From Anisus vortex (lineage: Eukaryota; Mollusca; Gastropoda; Planorbidae): a stretch of 64,000 bases of DNA. Of this stretch, positions 19,036 through 30,549 are shown piece by piece. The position numbers were made by a program, and so were the translations under genes. The stretch is taken from the NCBI GenBank assembly GCA_949126835.1, contig OX421508.1, positions 403,501 to 467,500 of the forward strand, given 5' to 3'. Numbering within the stretch: position 1 is the stretch's first letter; every line of letters begins with the position of its first letter. The notes under the pieces are model-generated. The model searched no databases. It had not been told where the DNA came from and saw nothing but the letters and a program-made list of their open reading frames with translations.

Positions 19036-21499
19036 GTAATATATAAGATATTATATACATCTATAAATATATATTTTTTTAAGTTAGTCAAATGGATAAC
19101 TCGCAAATATATAGATCTATACTAAGATAGAAAAAAACATGACACACAGAGAGACACACACAGACACTCTTGTTGACACAGAATCTCATACACACAGACA
19201 CACAGATTCATAAAGACGGACACACTGAGACACTCAAACATATACAGATAGACCAACGACACTTATAGACAGACAAGCAGACTAATTTTAAAGCAAACGG
19301 AGCGTGAAATACTTGTAATCAACATATAGCCACACGAACGCGCGCCCACACACACACAGACACACACATACATTCTAAAAGAGATCAAACTCACTTTTAC
19401 ATATTAAAAAAAAAATTCCTTCACATTGAATGTTATCCCCCCCCCCCTTCATTCCGGGGGCGGCGTCCAAAGACCACGTGACTGACATCCTCTCTAAATC
19501 TTCTAGTCACTCATTGAATTTGTGGAAAATAATTTATTTTAAAAAAAAAATCACGTTTCTAATGTTTTGTTTCGCCTCTAAGGTTCTCAATTTTCTTACG
19601 TTTCATTAAGTAGCAGTTGAACTCAGTGTTGATTGGGCTGCGTACGGGTGGTTAAAATAAAAATAAAAACGAAAGTCGGAATAGCCTCGAAAAAAAAACA
19701 AGAAAATAACCGGTGACAGGTTACCGATAATTACCGCCATTGAAATCACGTGACAAGGCGGAAAAAGCCGATTGGTGCATTGAGCCTGCAGTATTTTGTA
19801 TGAAAACACCATTGCAACACTAGAAGCCATCAATCATATTGATGGAACATTTTTTATTTTTATTTTGCGTCATTGAAAGAATTGAGGCGGGTGAAAGGTG
19901 GGGGAGGGGGCGATTATATTGAAAGTAAAAAAAACGACAACCGGTTTAGGGATTATTTATTAAAAACAATTTAATAAACCGGAAATCGGAAATTATTCCT
20001 TCGGAAAGGGAAATCACTCATAGTCATTAAAATATTTACTATTAGCTGGTAAGACAGTAAAAACAAGTATTTTAAAAAGTAGTTTTTTTTATTTTGTTAT
20101 CTTCTCCTAGAAACTCAAGCCTAGCAAATAATGTATGTATGATAAGTTTCATACAATTTCTAGATACAGACGTCCGTTGCGGCATACGCGTACCAGTGGT
20201 TTTAGTCTAATCTTGCTGTTGAAAACGAATTTTAAAAAAATGATATGAGGTTGTTGGTTTTCTTAGTTTGTTAAGAAAACCCATTTCTTGCCCGGAAGTC
20301 AACTTGTGAATCAAGAGAAAAATTATATAAATGTATAGACTACTTGGATGTCAACTTTGGATGTTTTAAACTCAGTCTTTCTAAGTGTTATAGACAAAAT
20401 GTTCAAATAGATAAAATGTTCAATTAGACAAAATATTCAATTAGACAAAATGTTCAAATAGACAAAGACACTAGAAAAAATGTTCAATCAAAACTTTACT
20501 GCTTGACAAGCGTAATCTCAGACCAGGTGGCAGACGATCTGCGCTCCGAGGGTGTCAGATCCTCTCCTCGGGCTTAGGAAGCGCCACCTTTGCAAGCGGC
20601 AACATGTCGGATGAGAAAATGTGACACCTTCTTTCAGCCCTCCCCTCCCCCAATGCCCCTCCCTCCCTCGCTCGCTGACGTCATCGATTGGGAGGCACTA
20701 ATTACTTGAATCATTAAAACCCCAAGTGGGGAAACAAGTGGGATAACTGATGGGTAGAAGTGGAATTTAATTGTAGAGTTATGCCCCTTGGTGGGGGCGA
20801 TTAAGGTGACACGCGAAGTAAATAAAATAAAAAATACAAAACAGTAGATATAAAAACAAAATATCATCAAACATGGGAGTCTATATAGAGTTAGGGTTAA
20901 GAAAATTTAATGATTTCAACCCGTCAATCACATCCCATTACTGGGCTGTTTAAGTCTGTCAATTAATGAAATGAATTCACGGCATTTGAAGACAAGATAT
21001 TGACATACAGTTGAATTCAACTGGATATAGTATAGTTATATATTTATATTCTTGTATAGATTGTATATAAATATACACTTCATTAAAGTATTGCTGTTTA
21101 TTACTTTACCCTTTGACCTTCTGTGCTATAGTCACACTCTAGTGTTACTAGATTTAACGATTTAACTAACCTAGAAAAACTTAATGGTCATTATCGTTGC
21201 CTATACAAATGTTATTTTCTATTAATTTTGTTGACACTTACTAGCAAGCGCAGTAACCACTGAACTATATAATATTATGTACACTAGAGAGTGCCTGGCC
21301 TTATTTTAGTGAAAGAAAAAGTACTATCTTGTGTTGTCGGAAGTCGATCTTGATGCAACTCAGTTGCAGTTAGAATCAGAAAGTTAGGCCGCGACCAGCG
21401 TTTTATAGTCGACGACTGGGGAAACTCTGAAACCATTTCGAATTTTACATTTAAAATTTTTTTAAACATTTTTGTCTCCGTAAAGAACGCAGTTCCGGC
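19036..21499. other. intergenic sequence with CA-rich and short repeats
   Basis: Holds a CA-rich stretch (19137-19380), a C-run near 19436-19446, about five units around AGACAAAATGTTCAA (20398-20480) and a diverged LINE B tail-like piece near 20164-20215. No gene recognised. Confidence 0.5.
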
Positions 21500-22912
21500 T
21501 AATCGTTCCGTACCGTTTCCTAGTGGGAAATATTCCCGTACCGTTTCCTAGTGGGAAATATTCCCGTACCGTTTCCTAGTGGGAAATATTCCCGCACCGT
21601 TTCCTAGTGAGAAATATTCCCGTACCGTTTCCTAGTCGGAAATATTCCCGCACCGTTTCCTAGTGAAAAATATTCCCGTACCGTTTCCTAGTGGGAAATA
21701 TTCCCGTACCGTTTCCTAGTCGGATATATTCCCGTACTGTTTCCTAGTGGGAAATATTCCCGTACCGTTTCCTAGTCGGAAATATTCCCGTACCGTTTCT
21801 TAGTGGGAAATATTCCCGTACCGTTTCTTAGTGGGAAATATTCCCGTACCGTTTCCTAGTGGGAAATATTCCCGTACCGTTTCCTAGTGGGAAATATTCC
21901 CGCACCGTTTCCTAGTGAGAAATATTCCCGTACCGTTTCCTAGTCGGAAATATTCCCGCACCGTTTCCTAGTGAAAAATATTCCCGTACCGTTTCCTAGT
22001 GGGAAATATTCCCGTACCGTTTCCTAGTCGGATATATTTCCGTACCGTTTCCTAGTGGGAAATATTCCCGTACCGTTTCCTAGTCGGAAATATTCCCGTA
22101 CCGTTTCTTAGTGGGAAATATTCCCGTACCGTTTCTTAGTGGGAAATATTCCCGTACCGTTTCCTAGTGGGAAATATTCCCGTACCGTTTCCTAGTGGGA
22201 AATATTCCCGTACCGTTTCTTAGTGGGAAATATTCCCGTACCGTTTCTTAGTGGGAAATATTCCCGTACCGTTTCCTAGTGGAAAATATTCCCGTACCGT
22301 TTCTTAGTGGGAAATATTCCCGTACCGTTTCCTAGTGGGAAATATTCCCGTACCGTTTCCTAGTGGGAAATATTCCCGCACCGTTTCCTAGTGAGAAATA
22401 TTCCCGTACCGTTTCCTAGTCGGAAATATTCCCGCACCGTTTCCTAGTGAAAAATATTCCCGTACCGTTTCCTAGTGGGAAATAGTCCCGTACCGTTTCC
22501 TAGTCGGATATATTTCCGTACTGTTTCCTAGTGGGAAATATTCCCGTACCGTTTCCTAGTCGGAAATATTCCCGTACCGTTTCTTAGTGGGAAATATTCC
22601 CGTACCGTTTCCTAGTGGGAAATATTCCCGTACCGTTTCTTAGTGGGAAATATTCCCGTACCGTTTCTTAGTGGGAAATATTCCCGTACCGTTTCCTAGT
22701 GGAAAATATTCCCGTACCGTTTCTTAGTGGGAAATATTCCCGTACCGTTTCCTAGTGGGAAATATTCCCGTACCGTTTCCTAGTGGGAAATATTCCCGTA
22801 CCGTTTCTTAGTGGGAAATATTCCCGTACCGTTTCCTAGTGGGAAATATTCCCGTACCGTTTCCTAGTGGGAAATATTCCCGTACCGTTTCCTAGTGGGA
22901 AATATTCCCGTT
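21500..22912. repeat. 28-bp minisatellite, about 50 copies
   Basis: Each unit holds CGTACCGTTTCCTAGT followed by GGGAAATATTCC. The second half is close to palindromic. Variant units (CGCACC, GTCGGA, GTGAGA, GTGAAA) recur in the same order at about 21593, 21901 and 22377, that is 11 and 17 units apart, showing block duplication. Confidence 0.97.
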
Positions 22913-23954
22913 GACGGTGAATCTTAACCGAAAATGGCCGAAGAGCTTCAGAGTTATTGGTTTTTAACTTATGTAGGTCAGTGTCAGTTGTTTAATGTAC
23001 ATCAACCTTCCCCTCCCTAATCACTTATTATCATCATAGAGACACAATCAGACACAATCAGACACAATCCCTTTAGTTTATAAATAGATATATCAGTGGG
23101 AAAAGACCCAGATTTAGGTCGTTACTGTTGACTACAAGAGATTATCCCCCTTTGTATAGAAAGTAAAATTAAAAAAGGATATTTAATTAATTGTACCCTA
23201 ACGTAATATATCAACATGGAACATTTGTGTGTTTAGAATAATTACATTCAACTTAAACACATCTCTCTACATACATACATTTATTTTGTATCAGTTTCAT
23301 TCACCGAGCTATCAAAATTTGTTTATCTTTGAACTTCCTTACAACAATATTAAAATAAGAGATTATATTTTTACATTTGTGAGGGTTTGAAATGCGTTTT
23401 AGTGTTTATTTAAATAATCTATGGATAAAATTTGAGGAGCCAAAACTCTGAAATTAATGTTTTGGGAAATGATTGAGCTACTTCTCTTGACAAAACACTT
23501 CCATAACTTGGCAATGTTTCTGTGTCTCTAGTCTCTATCATCAGGTAGATATGTCCATTGTATGTTCTATTGTTTTTTTTATTGATTTGTCTGTTGTTGA
23601 AATCATAATTCTGTATAACAATGTTTGGCGGTCTAGAGTATAAAGAAAAAAAACATATTTAGTTTCGTTGTATAGGATTTCATCTCTCCGTAGATGTCTG
23701 CCTGATAGATTTCTTTTTTATAATTTTTTTTAATGATGATTTATTAAATTTAAAAATATTTTTTTGCTTGGAAGTCTTCACTTGCAAAGTATTGTAAACG
23801 GACATTCTGCGCAAACACTCCCAAACATACGATCAGACAAACACGTACCATTGACTGCTAAAGAAATTATTTTGTTTGAAAATTTTTTGGTGAAAAGGCC
23901 AATAAACCCAAGCATTAAATGAATGTTCCTAACTATCTTAAGTTACACAAAAAA
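22913..23954. other. unique AT-rich sequence
   Basis: No long frame or RNA gene seen; only a threefold GACACAATCA near 23040. Confidence 0.5.
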
Positions 23955-24140
23955 GTGATGTTGAGTATCATGATACATGTATGTCTCCTAATGTGATGTT
24001 GAGTATCATGATACATGTATGTCTCCTAATGTGATGTTGAGTATCATGATACATGTATGTCTCCTAATGTGATGTTGAGTATCATGATACATGTATATCT
24101 CCTAAAGTGATGTTGAGTATCATGATACATGTATGTCTAA
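23955..24140. repeat. 38-bp tandem repeat, about 4.7 copies
   Basis: Units contain GTTGAGTATCATGATACATG. Two perfect palindromes, TATCATGATA and TACATGTA, overlap in every unit, so the array can fold into small hairpins. Confidence 0.93.
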
Positions 24141-24949
24141 AGTATAAAGTGATGCAGGCATCATTCTTTCCTTCCCGCCCATTTCCACCGTAAGAAGCAT
24201 TGAGCAATATGAAACCGTATAGCTTTCCCGCCATAATCAGCGCGCGCAGAAACAAGAGCAGGAGTAATCTCTAACCCTCCAAATCTCATCTCGCCCACAA
24301 ACAGATTTCAATAACAAGCCGATGGGGTTAGAGATTTCCTAAAGGCAGAACAAGCGGCGATGTTATTACTTCCCTTGTGTGTATGTACCTTGGGGTAGTG
24401 GGCAGAGAGGGGGGGGGGTCTATTGTTTTGATATTTCAGGGTAAACAACGGCCGAGCAATATTTTATATCACACCGTGAACAGAACCTATTAAGCTTAAT
24501 GTAACACTTTTAAAATATTCACAATGTTGATAAAAAAATTGTAGAGATATCTACATGAAATGACGGAAGCTGCGATTTCGTAATAAATAGTTTTACACAG
24601 AAACATGAAAGAAACGAGAAAAAAAACCTGTCAATTTTCTGCTTAGGGCTGTTGGCAGGTTTACTTGGATTTTAAAATAGTTAAGGAATGTAAAGGAAAG
24701 AGGGGGTGGCGGTTGAAATAGATGTGATGGCGGAACTATCTGGAGGCGATTTTGATGTACAAGCAAATAATGGGCTTTAGGAGTGAGAGAGGTTGCTGGG
24801 GGAAGGGGGGAGGGGAGGTCCGTCCAGGCTTCATGGAGGAATCAAGAAAATTTCCAGAACTTTCCTGCTTTTAAAACGGATAAAGTTTGTTCTTTGTTTT
24901 GTCACAGTTGATAAGCTTTTCGGGAGTAAAAATTTAAAAAAAATGTTTT
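24141..24949. other. unique sequence
   Basis: A G-run lies near 24409-24418. A 64-codon frame at 24793-24987 shows no recognisable domain. No gene called. Confidence 0.5.
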
Positions 24950-25310
24950 GTATAGCTGTTGTAGGCTATATGTACATTAATGTTTAGCTGGTATAGGCTA
25001 CTTGTACATTAATGTTTAGCTGTTATAGGCTTAATGTTCATTAATGTTTAGCTGTTATTGGTTATATGTTCATTAATGTGTAGCTTCTATAGGCTATATG
25101 TTCATGAATGTTTAGCTGTTATAAGCTATATGTACATTAATGTTTAGCTGTTATAGGCTATATGTTCATTAATGTTTAGCTGTTATAGGCTATATGTTCA
25201 TTAATGTTTAGCTGTAATAGGCTATATGTACCTTAATGTTTAGCTGTTATAGGCTATATGTTCAATAATGTTAAACTGTTATATGCTATATGTTCATTAA
25301 TGTTATATAT
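24950..25310. repeat. 32-bp tandem repeat, about 11 copies
   Basis: Imperfect units of TAGCTGTTATAGGCTATATG followed by TTCATTAATGTT. Confidence 0.93.
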
Positions 25311-25394
25311 AATAGTGTATGCACATAATTAATTTTATTGTTTTAAAGTTCAAATAAAAAAAGAAATTGCTACAAATGTGTCCATCAGATAAAC

Positions 25395-25540
25395 AACAAC
25401 TCGTTCACAGTTCATAGTTCACAGTTCATAGTTCACAGTTCATAGTTCATAATTCTCAGTTAACAAGTAGCCTACAATGCTCAGTGGCAGTTAATTCTCG
25501 GCAGACCCCCCCCCCACACCCCCCCCACACCCCCCATAAG
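25395..25540. repeat. CAGTTCATAGTTCA repeat and C-runs
   Basis: A short array of GTTCACAGTTCATA (25400-25453) is followed by C-rich runs at 25507-25537. Confidence 0.8.
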
Positions 25541-26007
25541 TTACATGTTCACATAGCTATTTAAAAAACTGTACATTTGAAAAAGAACTGTTGCTACCTG
25601 AAATTCATGAAATTAAATTTTCTTTCATTGCCTTTGATTATAATTTTGTATTTTCTCTCATGCAAAAAGTAACAAAAATAAAAAAAATCCTCATCAAGAA
25701 AACGAAACAAAAATGTTAGGTAATTATTAAAATTGTGTAAAAATACAAAACTAATTAGCTGTCCTTTCCCTTCAATAATTTCATTGAGTTTAAATTTTTT
25801 ATAATCGCATTATGTGACGTCATGTGTTCAAGAAACATTCAATTGTTTTGGTCCATAGATTTAAAAAAAAATTAAACTCATTGAAAATCTGATGAGGATT
25901 TTAATTGTATAATCTAATTGTTTTGTTTTTGAATAAATATTCTAAGAGCAACATTCAAACAATGTATTTAAAATGTACAACGGAATATAGTAGACTGTGT
26001 TTTCTTA
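25541..26007. other. unique AT-rich sequence
   Basis: Nothing recognised. Confidence 0.5.
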
Positions 26008-26200
26008 TTACAGACGCTCTTTCTATAAAGAAGATTATTGCGTCATACGCTCATCCGTGGTCCGAGTCTAGTCTTCCATTTTATTAATGTTTTATTATGA
26101 TGTTAAGTTACTAGTTGTGCTGGTTTGTTCTGGTAACCCATTCCATGCGCGAATGCCACCCGGGAAGAAAGAGTACTTATATGCATTTGTTCTCGCTAAG
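26008..26200 (-). mobile_element. LINE B 3' fragment
   Basis: Read on the minus strand this has a decayed FLPGGIRAWNGLP reverse transcriptase tail, then about 130 bp of untranslated sequence with GACTAGACTCGGACCACGG and the complement of GACGCTCTTTCTATAAAGAA. It shows the uninterrupted form of the locus that LINE A splits at 16512. Confidence 0.75.
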
Positions 26201-27099
26201 GGTTAATAACAGTGTTTTTGTCCTTATGATTAAATAATTTCTGTATTTTTGTTATACTCCTTTAGATAAGTTAGGAGGGAATTAATGGACTGATAGATTT
26301 GGTTTTACTGAGAGTCAAACTACAGCCCATCTATGTGAAGGTATATAGAGATCAGTGTAATTTTTTCAACCTCATTATTTAGATGAAATTTTAATGCAAA
26401 GAAAATAACCCAATCTTCTTCGCACAGTCAAACGTGTGCAGTACTGCAGAGACTAAAGGCAAGGTCACGGGAAACGTGCTATAATCCCAAGGTCACAAGA
26501 AACGTGCTGTGACCTCAAGACAAACACACATGGGACATCCCATTCTGTTAGCTTAAAGTGACGTAATAGTTTTCCAATCTAATTTACAGGGGAGATAATT
26601 TTTGGGAAGTAAATATCTCGGAGAATCTCCCCCGGCCCTCCCATCTACCCCCACCCCCGGTACTCATTTACAGTGGTTGGAACATGTCAGTACAAGAGAA
26701 ATAAACGTGACCTTGATATAACGGAAACTAATGTGACTTATTGTAATACTGGTAGGGGAAGATGTCTAAATAAATCATAATTATACGTTTTACAAACTAA
26801 AGATTTAAACTATCGGTACTAATGAACATTTACAAAGAGGATACGATGCCATAAAAGTACTTAAAATTAGATAAGATAAGTGAAGATGAGATTATAATTA
26901 GAATGCATGTACAAGATAATGAAAGATGACATATCACATAAGATAGGTTCACATGAGACGTACTATGTTCACCACACTAACATACAACAAACAAAGTGGC
27001 TACAGTTTTTTCTTTTCATAAAATTGTAAATATCAAAACTGTAACACTCTCGTCTTATTTGTTTCATGAATTTCATCAACACATTTGCAACAACCTTAG
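26201..27099. other. unique AT-rich sequence
   Basis: Contains a short duplicated piece around AAGGTCACGGGAAACGTGCT (26460-26515). No gene seen. Confidence 0.5.
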
Positions 27100-27306
27100 C
27101 AATATACCGGTAGGTTGAAATCAAATATACCGGTAGGTTGAAATCAAATATACCGGTAGGTTGAAATCAAATATACCGGTAGGTTGAAATCAAATATACC
27201 GGTAGGTTGAAATCAAATATACCGGTAGGTTGAAATCAAATATACCGGTAGGTTGAAATTAAATATACCGGTAGGTTGAAATCAAATATACCGGTAGGTT
27301 GAAATC
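27100..27306. repeat. 23-bp minisatellite, 9 copies
   Basis: Very uniform units around ATACCGGTAGGTTGAAATC. ACCGGT is palindromic in each unit. Confidence 0.96.
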
Positions 27307-27419
27307 TTATAATTCTGTTCATGTTTTATTGAGGGGATTTCAAACTATTACGAGGAATGTGTTGGCACTATATAATCGTATTTTTCATTTTAATCCTTCC
27401 TTATGTTATGTTACATTCC

Positions 27420-27595
27420 GTCCTTTGCTTTAAAAGAATATTGCGTCCTACGCTGACCCTGGGTTACGGTCTATTATTTTTTTTTTTTTTTTTTTTTACA
27501 GTGTTTCAAAATGAAATGATCTAGATCTAGGGTTTTCTAGAGTTTTCTAGGGTTTTCTAGAGTTTTCTAGGTTTTTCTAGGGTTTTCTAGTTTGA
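27420..27595. repeat. LINE B tail piece, T-run and GGGTTTTCTAG repeat
   Basis: A short LINE B tail fragment (ATTGCGTCCTACGCT, near 27437) is followed by a T-run of about 20 and an 11-bp repeat of AGGGTTTTCTA type. Confidence 0.65.
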
Positions 27596-27879
27596 CAAGC
27601 CATTCCATTCTGGTAGAGAAAGAATATACTTTTATTCTTGCAAATGGAAATAGATAAATAAATTTGATTGGGGTTTCTTTCAGGTTTTAAACACTGTCAG
27701 CTATGGGCATTGGGCATTGGGCTTTGCGCATTGGGCATCTATTGTTTGTGCCAAATCAACCAACAGACAGACAGAAAGACAGATACGTAAGTTACATACA
27801 AATATATAACTAAAAATATTTGTCACAACAACACATGCGACGTGTGAACTTTATAAATAAAACTAACTAGAACATAAAC

Positions 27880-28215
27880 AACTTGAACAGAATCAACTAG
27901 AACAGAATCAACTAGAACAGAATCAACTAGAACAGAATCAACTAGAACAGAATCAACTAGAACAGAATCAACTAGAACAGAATCAACTAGAACAGACTCT
28001 CTCTCTCTCTCTCGCTTTCTGTCTCTCTCTCTCTCTCTGTCTCTCTCTCTGTCTCTCTCTCGCTCTCTCTCTCGCTCTCTCTCTCACTTTCTGTCTTTCT
28101 CGCCCTCCCTCACTCTATCGCTCTCTCTCTCGCTATCTCTCTCTCTCTTTCTTGCTCTCACTCTCTCACTCTCTCTCTCTCTCTGCCCCTCTTTCTTATT
28201 CCCCCCCCTCCCTCT
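27880..28215. repeat. 15-bp array and CT-rich microsatellite
   Basis: Eight units of ACAGAATCAACTAGA (27885-27995) run directly into a CT-rich microsatellite that ends near 28215. Confidence 0.95.
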
Positions 28216-29177
28216 CTATTTTCTTGCTCATCGATAACCTCCTTCAGTCAGTTGAGAAAATGATTTCCAAATTTTTAATGGCTAATAGAATTATTGTCCG
28301 CTTCAAGTTGAACTGATAATGGATACAGCGACTTTCTCTGCAAGTGCTATCAACTCAAGATCCATCCAGGGGCGGATCGAAATGTGGAGATTTACTGAAG
28401 ATCTTCCTATGTAAACTTTACTCCAATCTAAACATAAGAATCCTGCTCCAGAAATATATTTTTTAAGACATTTCTCTGTTGTTCAATAAAAGTTTACAAT
28501 TTAGATCTCATTGGAGTTACAGAAAGCTCTGTATAATTAAGTAAACATTAAAATTTATGTAGACAGCGAATTCTAAAAGCTTTAAATTGAAGTCCTTGAT
28601 TTTTACAAGATGGGAAATGATTTGGATGACAGAAAATTAAAGACTTTGCCAACATAGAAGTAGATGAAACATTATAATTTAGACTTTCCCTAATGCCCGC
28701 GAAATAAAAATAACCGGGTGACTATAACAAGAAAAATCGTGGTGGCTCGCTCGTATATCTTCACTGTAGCCAGGTAGCACAAATACCAGAGTATAGACAT
28801 GGACATCCAGGCGCCAGGGCAGATTTGAATAAGCCACTACTACTGCTATCGAGTTTATAGATTTAAGACTGGGGGATGGGGGAGAAGGGAGGGGTATGAC
28901 AGAAGACTTTGACCTGATGTCACGTGCTTTACTAGTAAGGTCAATTCATATAGTGTATCCGACTGTGAATAGTTCTAACCCAGACTGGCACATTTCCGTT
29001 GACAGTCATCATAGGGAAAGTGCAGGTTTTTACACAAGCCACCAATTAATGATTCAGGCACTAGACTAGGCCAATCTATGGAAGGTATCCTAGTGTCTCT
29101 GCGTGTTTATTCACGGCCTGCATAGGTCATGAGACGATCCTCCACTTTCGATAGTTGCGGTTTCTAGTCAGTAGATC
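28216..29177. other. unique sequence
   Basis: No gene, RNA or repeat that I can support. Confidence 0.5.
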
Positions 29178-29674
29178 AAATTGTTACGTTATAGCTAGTG
29201 TGTGGTCAATCGTCATACAATTGTTACATTATAGCTATCGTGTGGTCAATCGTCATACAATTGTTACATTATAGCTAGTGTGTGGTCAATCGTCATACAA
29301 TTGTTGCATTATAGCTAGTGTGTGGTCAATCGTCATACAATTGTTACATTATAGCTATCGTGTGGTCAATCGTCATACAATTGTTGCATTATAGCTAGTT
29401 TGTGGTCAATTGTCATACAATTGTTGCATTATAGCTAGTGTGTGGTCAATCGTCATACAATTGTTGCATTATAGCTAGTTTGTGGTCAATTGTCATACAA
29501 TTGTTACATTATAGCTAGTTTGTGGTCAATTGTCATACAATTGTTACATTATAGCTAGTGTGTGGTCAATCGTCATACAATTGTTACATTATAGCTAGTT
29601 TGTGGTCAATCGTCATACAATTGTTACATTAAAGCTAGTGTGTGGTCAATCGTCATACAATTGTTACATTATAG
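29178..29674. repeat. 40-bp minisatellite, left block
   Basis: About 12 units containing CATTATAGCTAGTGTGTGGT then CAATCGTCATACAATTGTTA. The block stops at CATTATAG where element 2 begins. It resumes between elements 2 and 3 and again after element 3, so it was one array. Confidence 0.97.
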
Positions 29675-30271
29675 TGTTACGAGTAGATTTATTTCCATAT
29701 TATATTGGTTCTGTTATTATTAACTAAAGTTAAAATGAAATAATCTTAAACCCGAAATGTTTCCGTGTTAGGAATAAAACATGCATATGTCTAGACACTA
29801 CGTCATAGCTATAAAATACGTCATATGCACGAGGGTGGAATACCGTTGTTTAGTTCTAGTTTGGGCGCTAATGTGTGAGGACTGTTTTTGACCACTTTCT
29901 TAAAGATAGGATTACGGCTTAATTCATTATAGAAGAATCTCAACTGATTAAGTTTCATTATATAATACTGATACATGTATTCTGTGGTATTGTTATATTT
30001 TATCATCTCAACTTGTTGGAATAAAATTGTGTTCAATTTCAAACAGGATTGTGGATTTCCTATATATTAAGGTACAGTTTATCTAAATCACTTTATACAC
30101 AAAAGATTCATATCGCCACGAGTCAAATAAACATCAAATCTAATTCAATAACATCAATATAAATTCTTATACAACCTTGTGAGATCCAAGATGGATATGA
30201 ATCAAAATAATATATAATAATACATTACTAAAAATATCATCTAACGTCAGTAGCTGATTTCGCACGTGACA
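29675..30271 (+). repeat. Element 2 left LTR
   Basis: Begins TGTTACGAGTAG and ends CGCACGTGACA; the ends form a short inverted repeat (TGTTACG against TGTCACG). Confidence 0.93.
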
Positions 30272-30277
30272 AAAGAT

Positions 30278-30295
30278 TGGGGGCTCAAGTCCTGG
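30278..30295 (+). promoter_or_regulatory. Element 2 candidate primer-binding site
   Basis: TGGGGGCTCAAGTCCTGG lies six bases after the LTR. It matches the first nine bases of the tRNA-Pro site in element 3, then has an AA insertion and a G-to-T change. The primer is probably tRNA-Pro or a variant. Confidence 0.6.
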
Positions 30296-30549
30296 ATCTA
30301 AAGTTTGTATGTATAAGAAATTAAGAATATACAACTGTTTTAGTGAAAACGATTTACAACAAATATTTATTCAAATTCTGTCTACGTGGGAGGCACTGTC
30401 TGTGTTCGGACATACTGTTTTCAGCTTTGTACACAATCATCTTAAAATTTATCTTCTACAAATTAACAGTGGTGTAAAATATTTCAAAGGACTTTATGAA
30501 AGGTAAAGTTGAAATTTTTTATCTTCTATTTACGTCATTAATATAAAAC

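Noticed and set aside
19470..19480. CACGTGAC words here and near 13730, 19744, 49575, 61075 as a regulatory network
   Set aside because: Short, scattered and not tied to any gene; expected by chance at some level.
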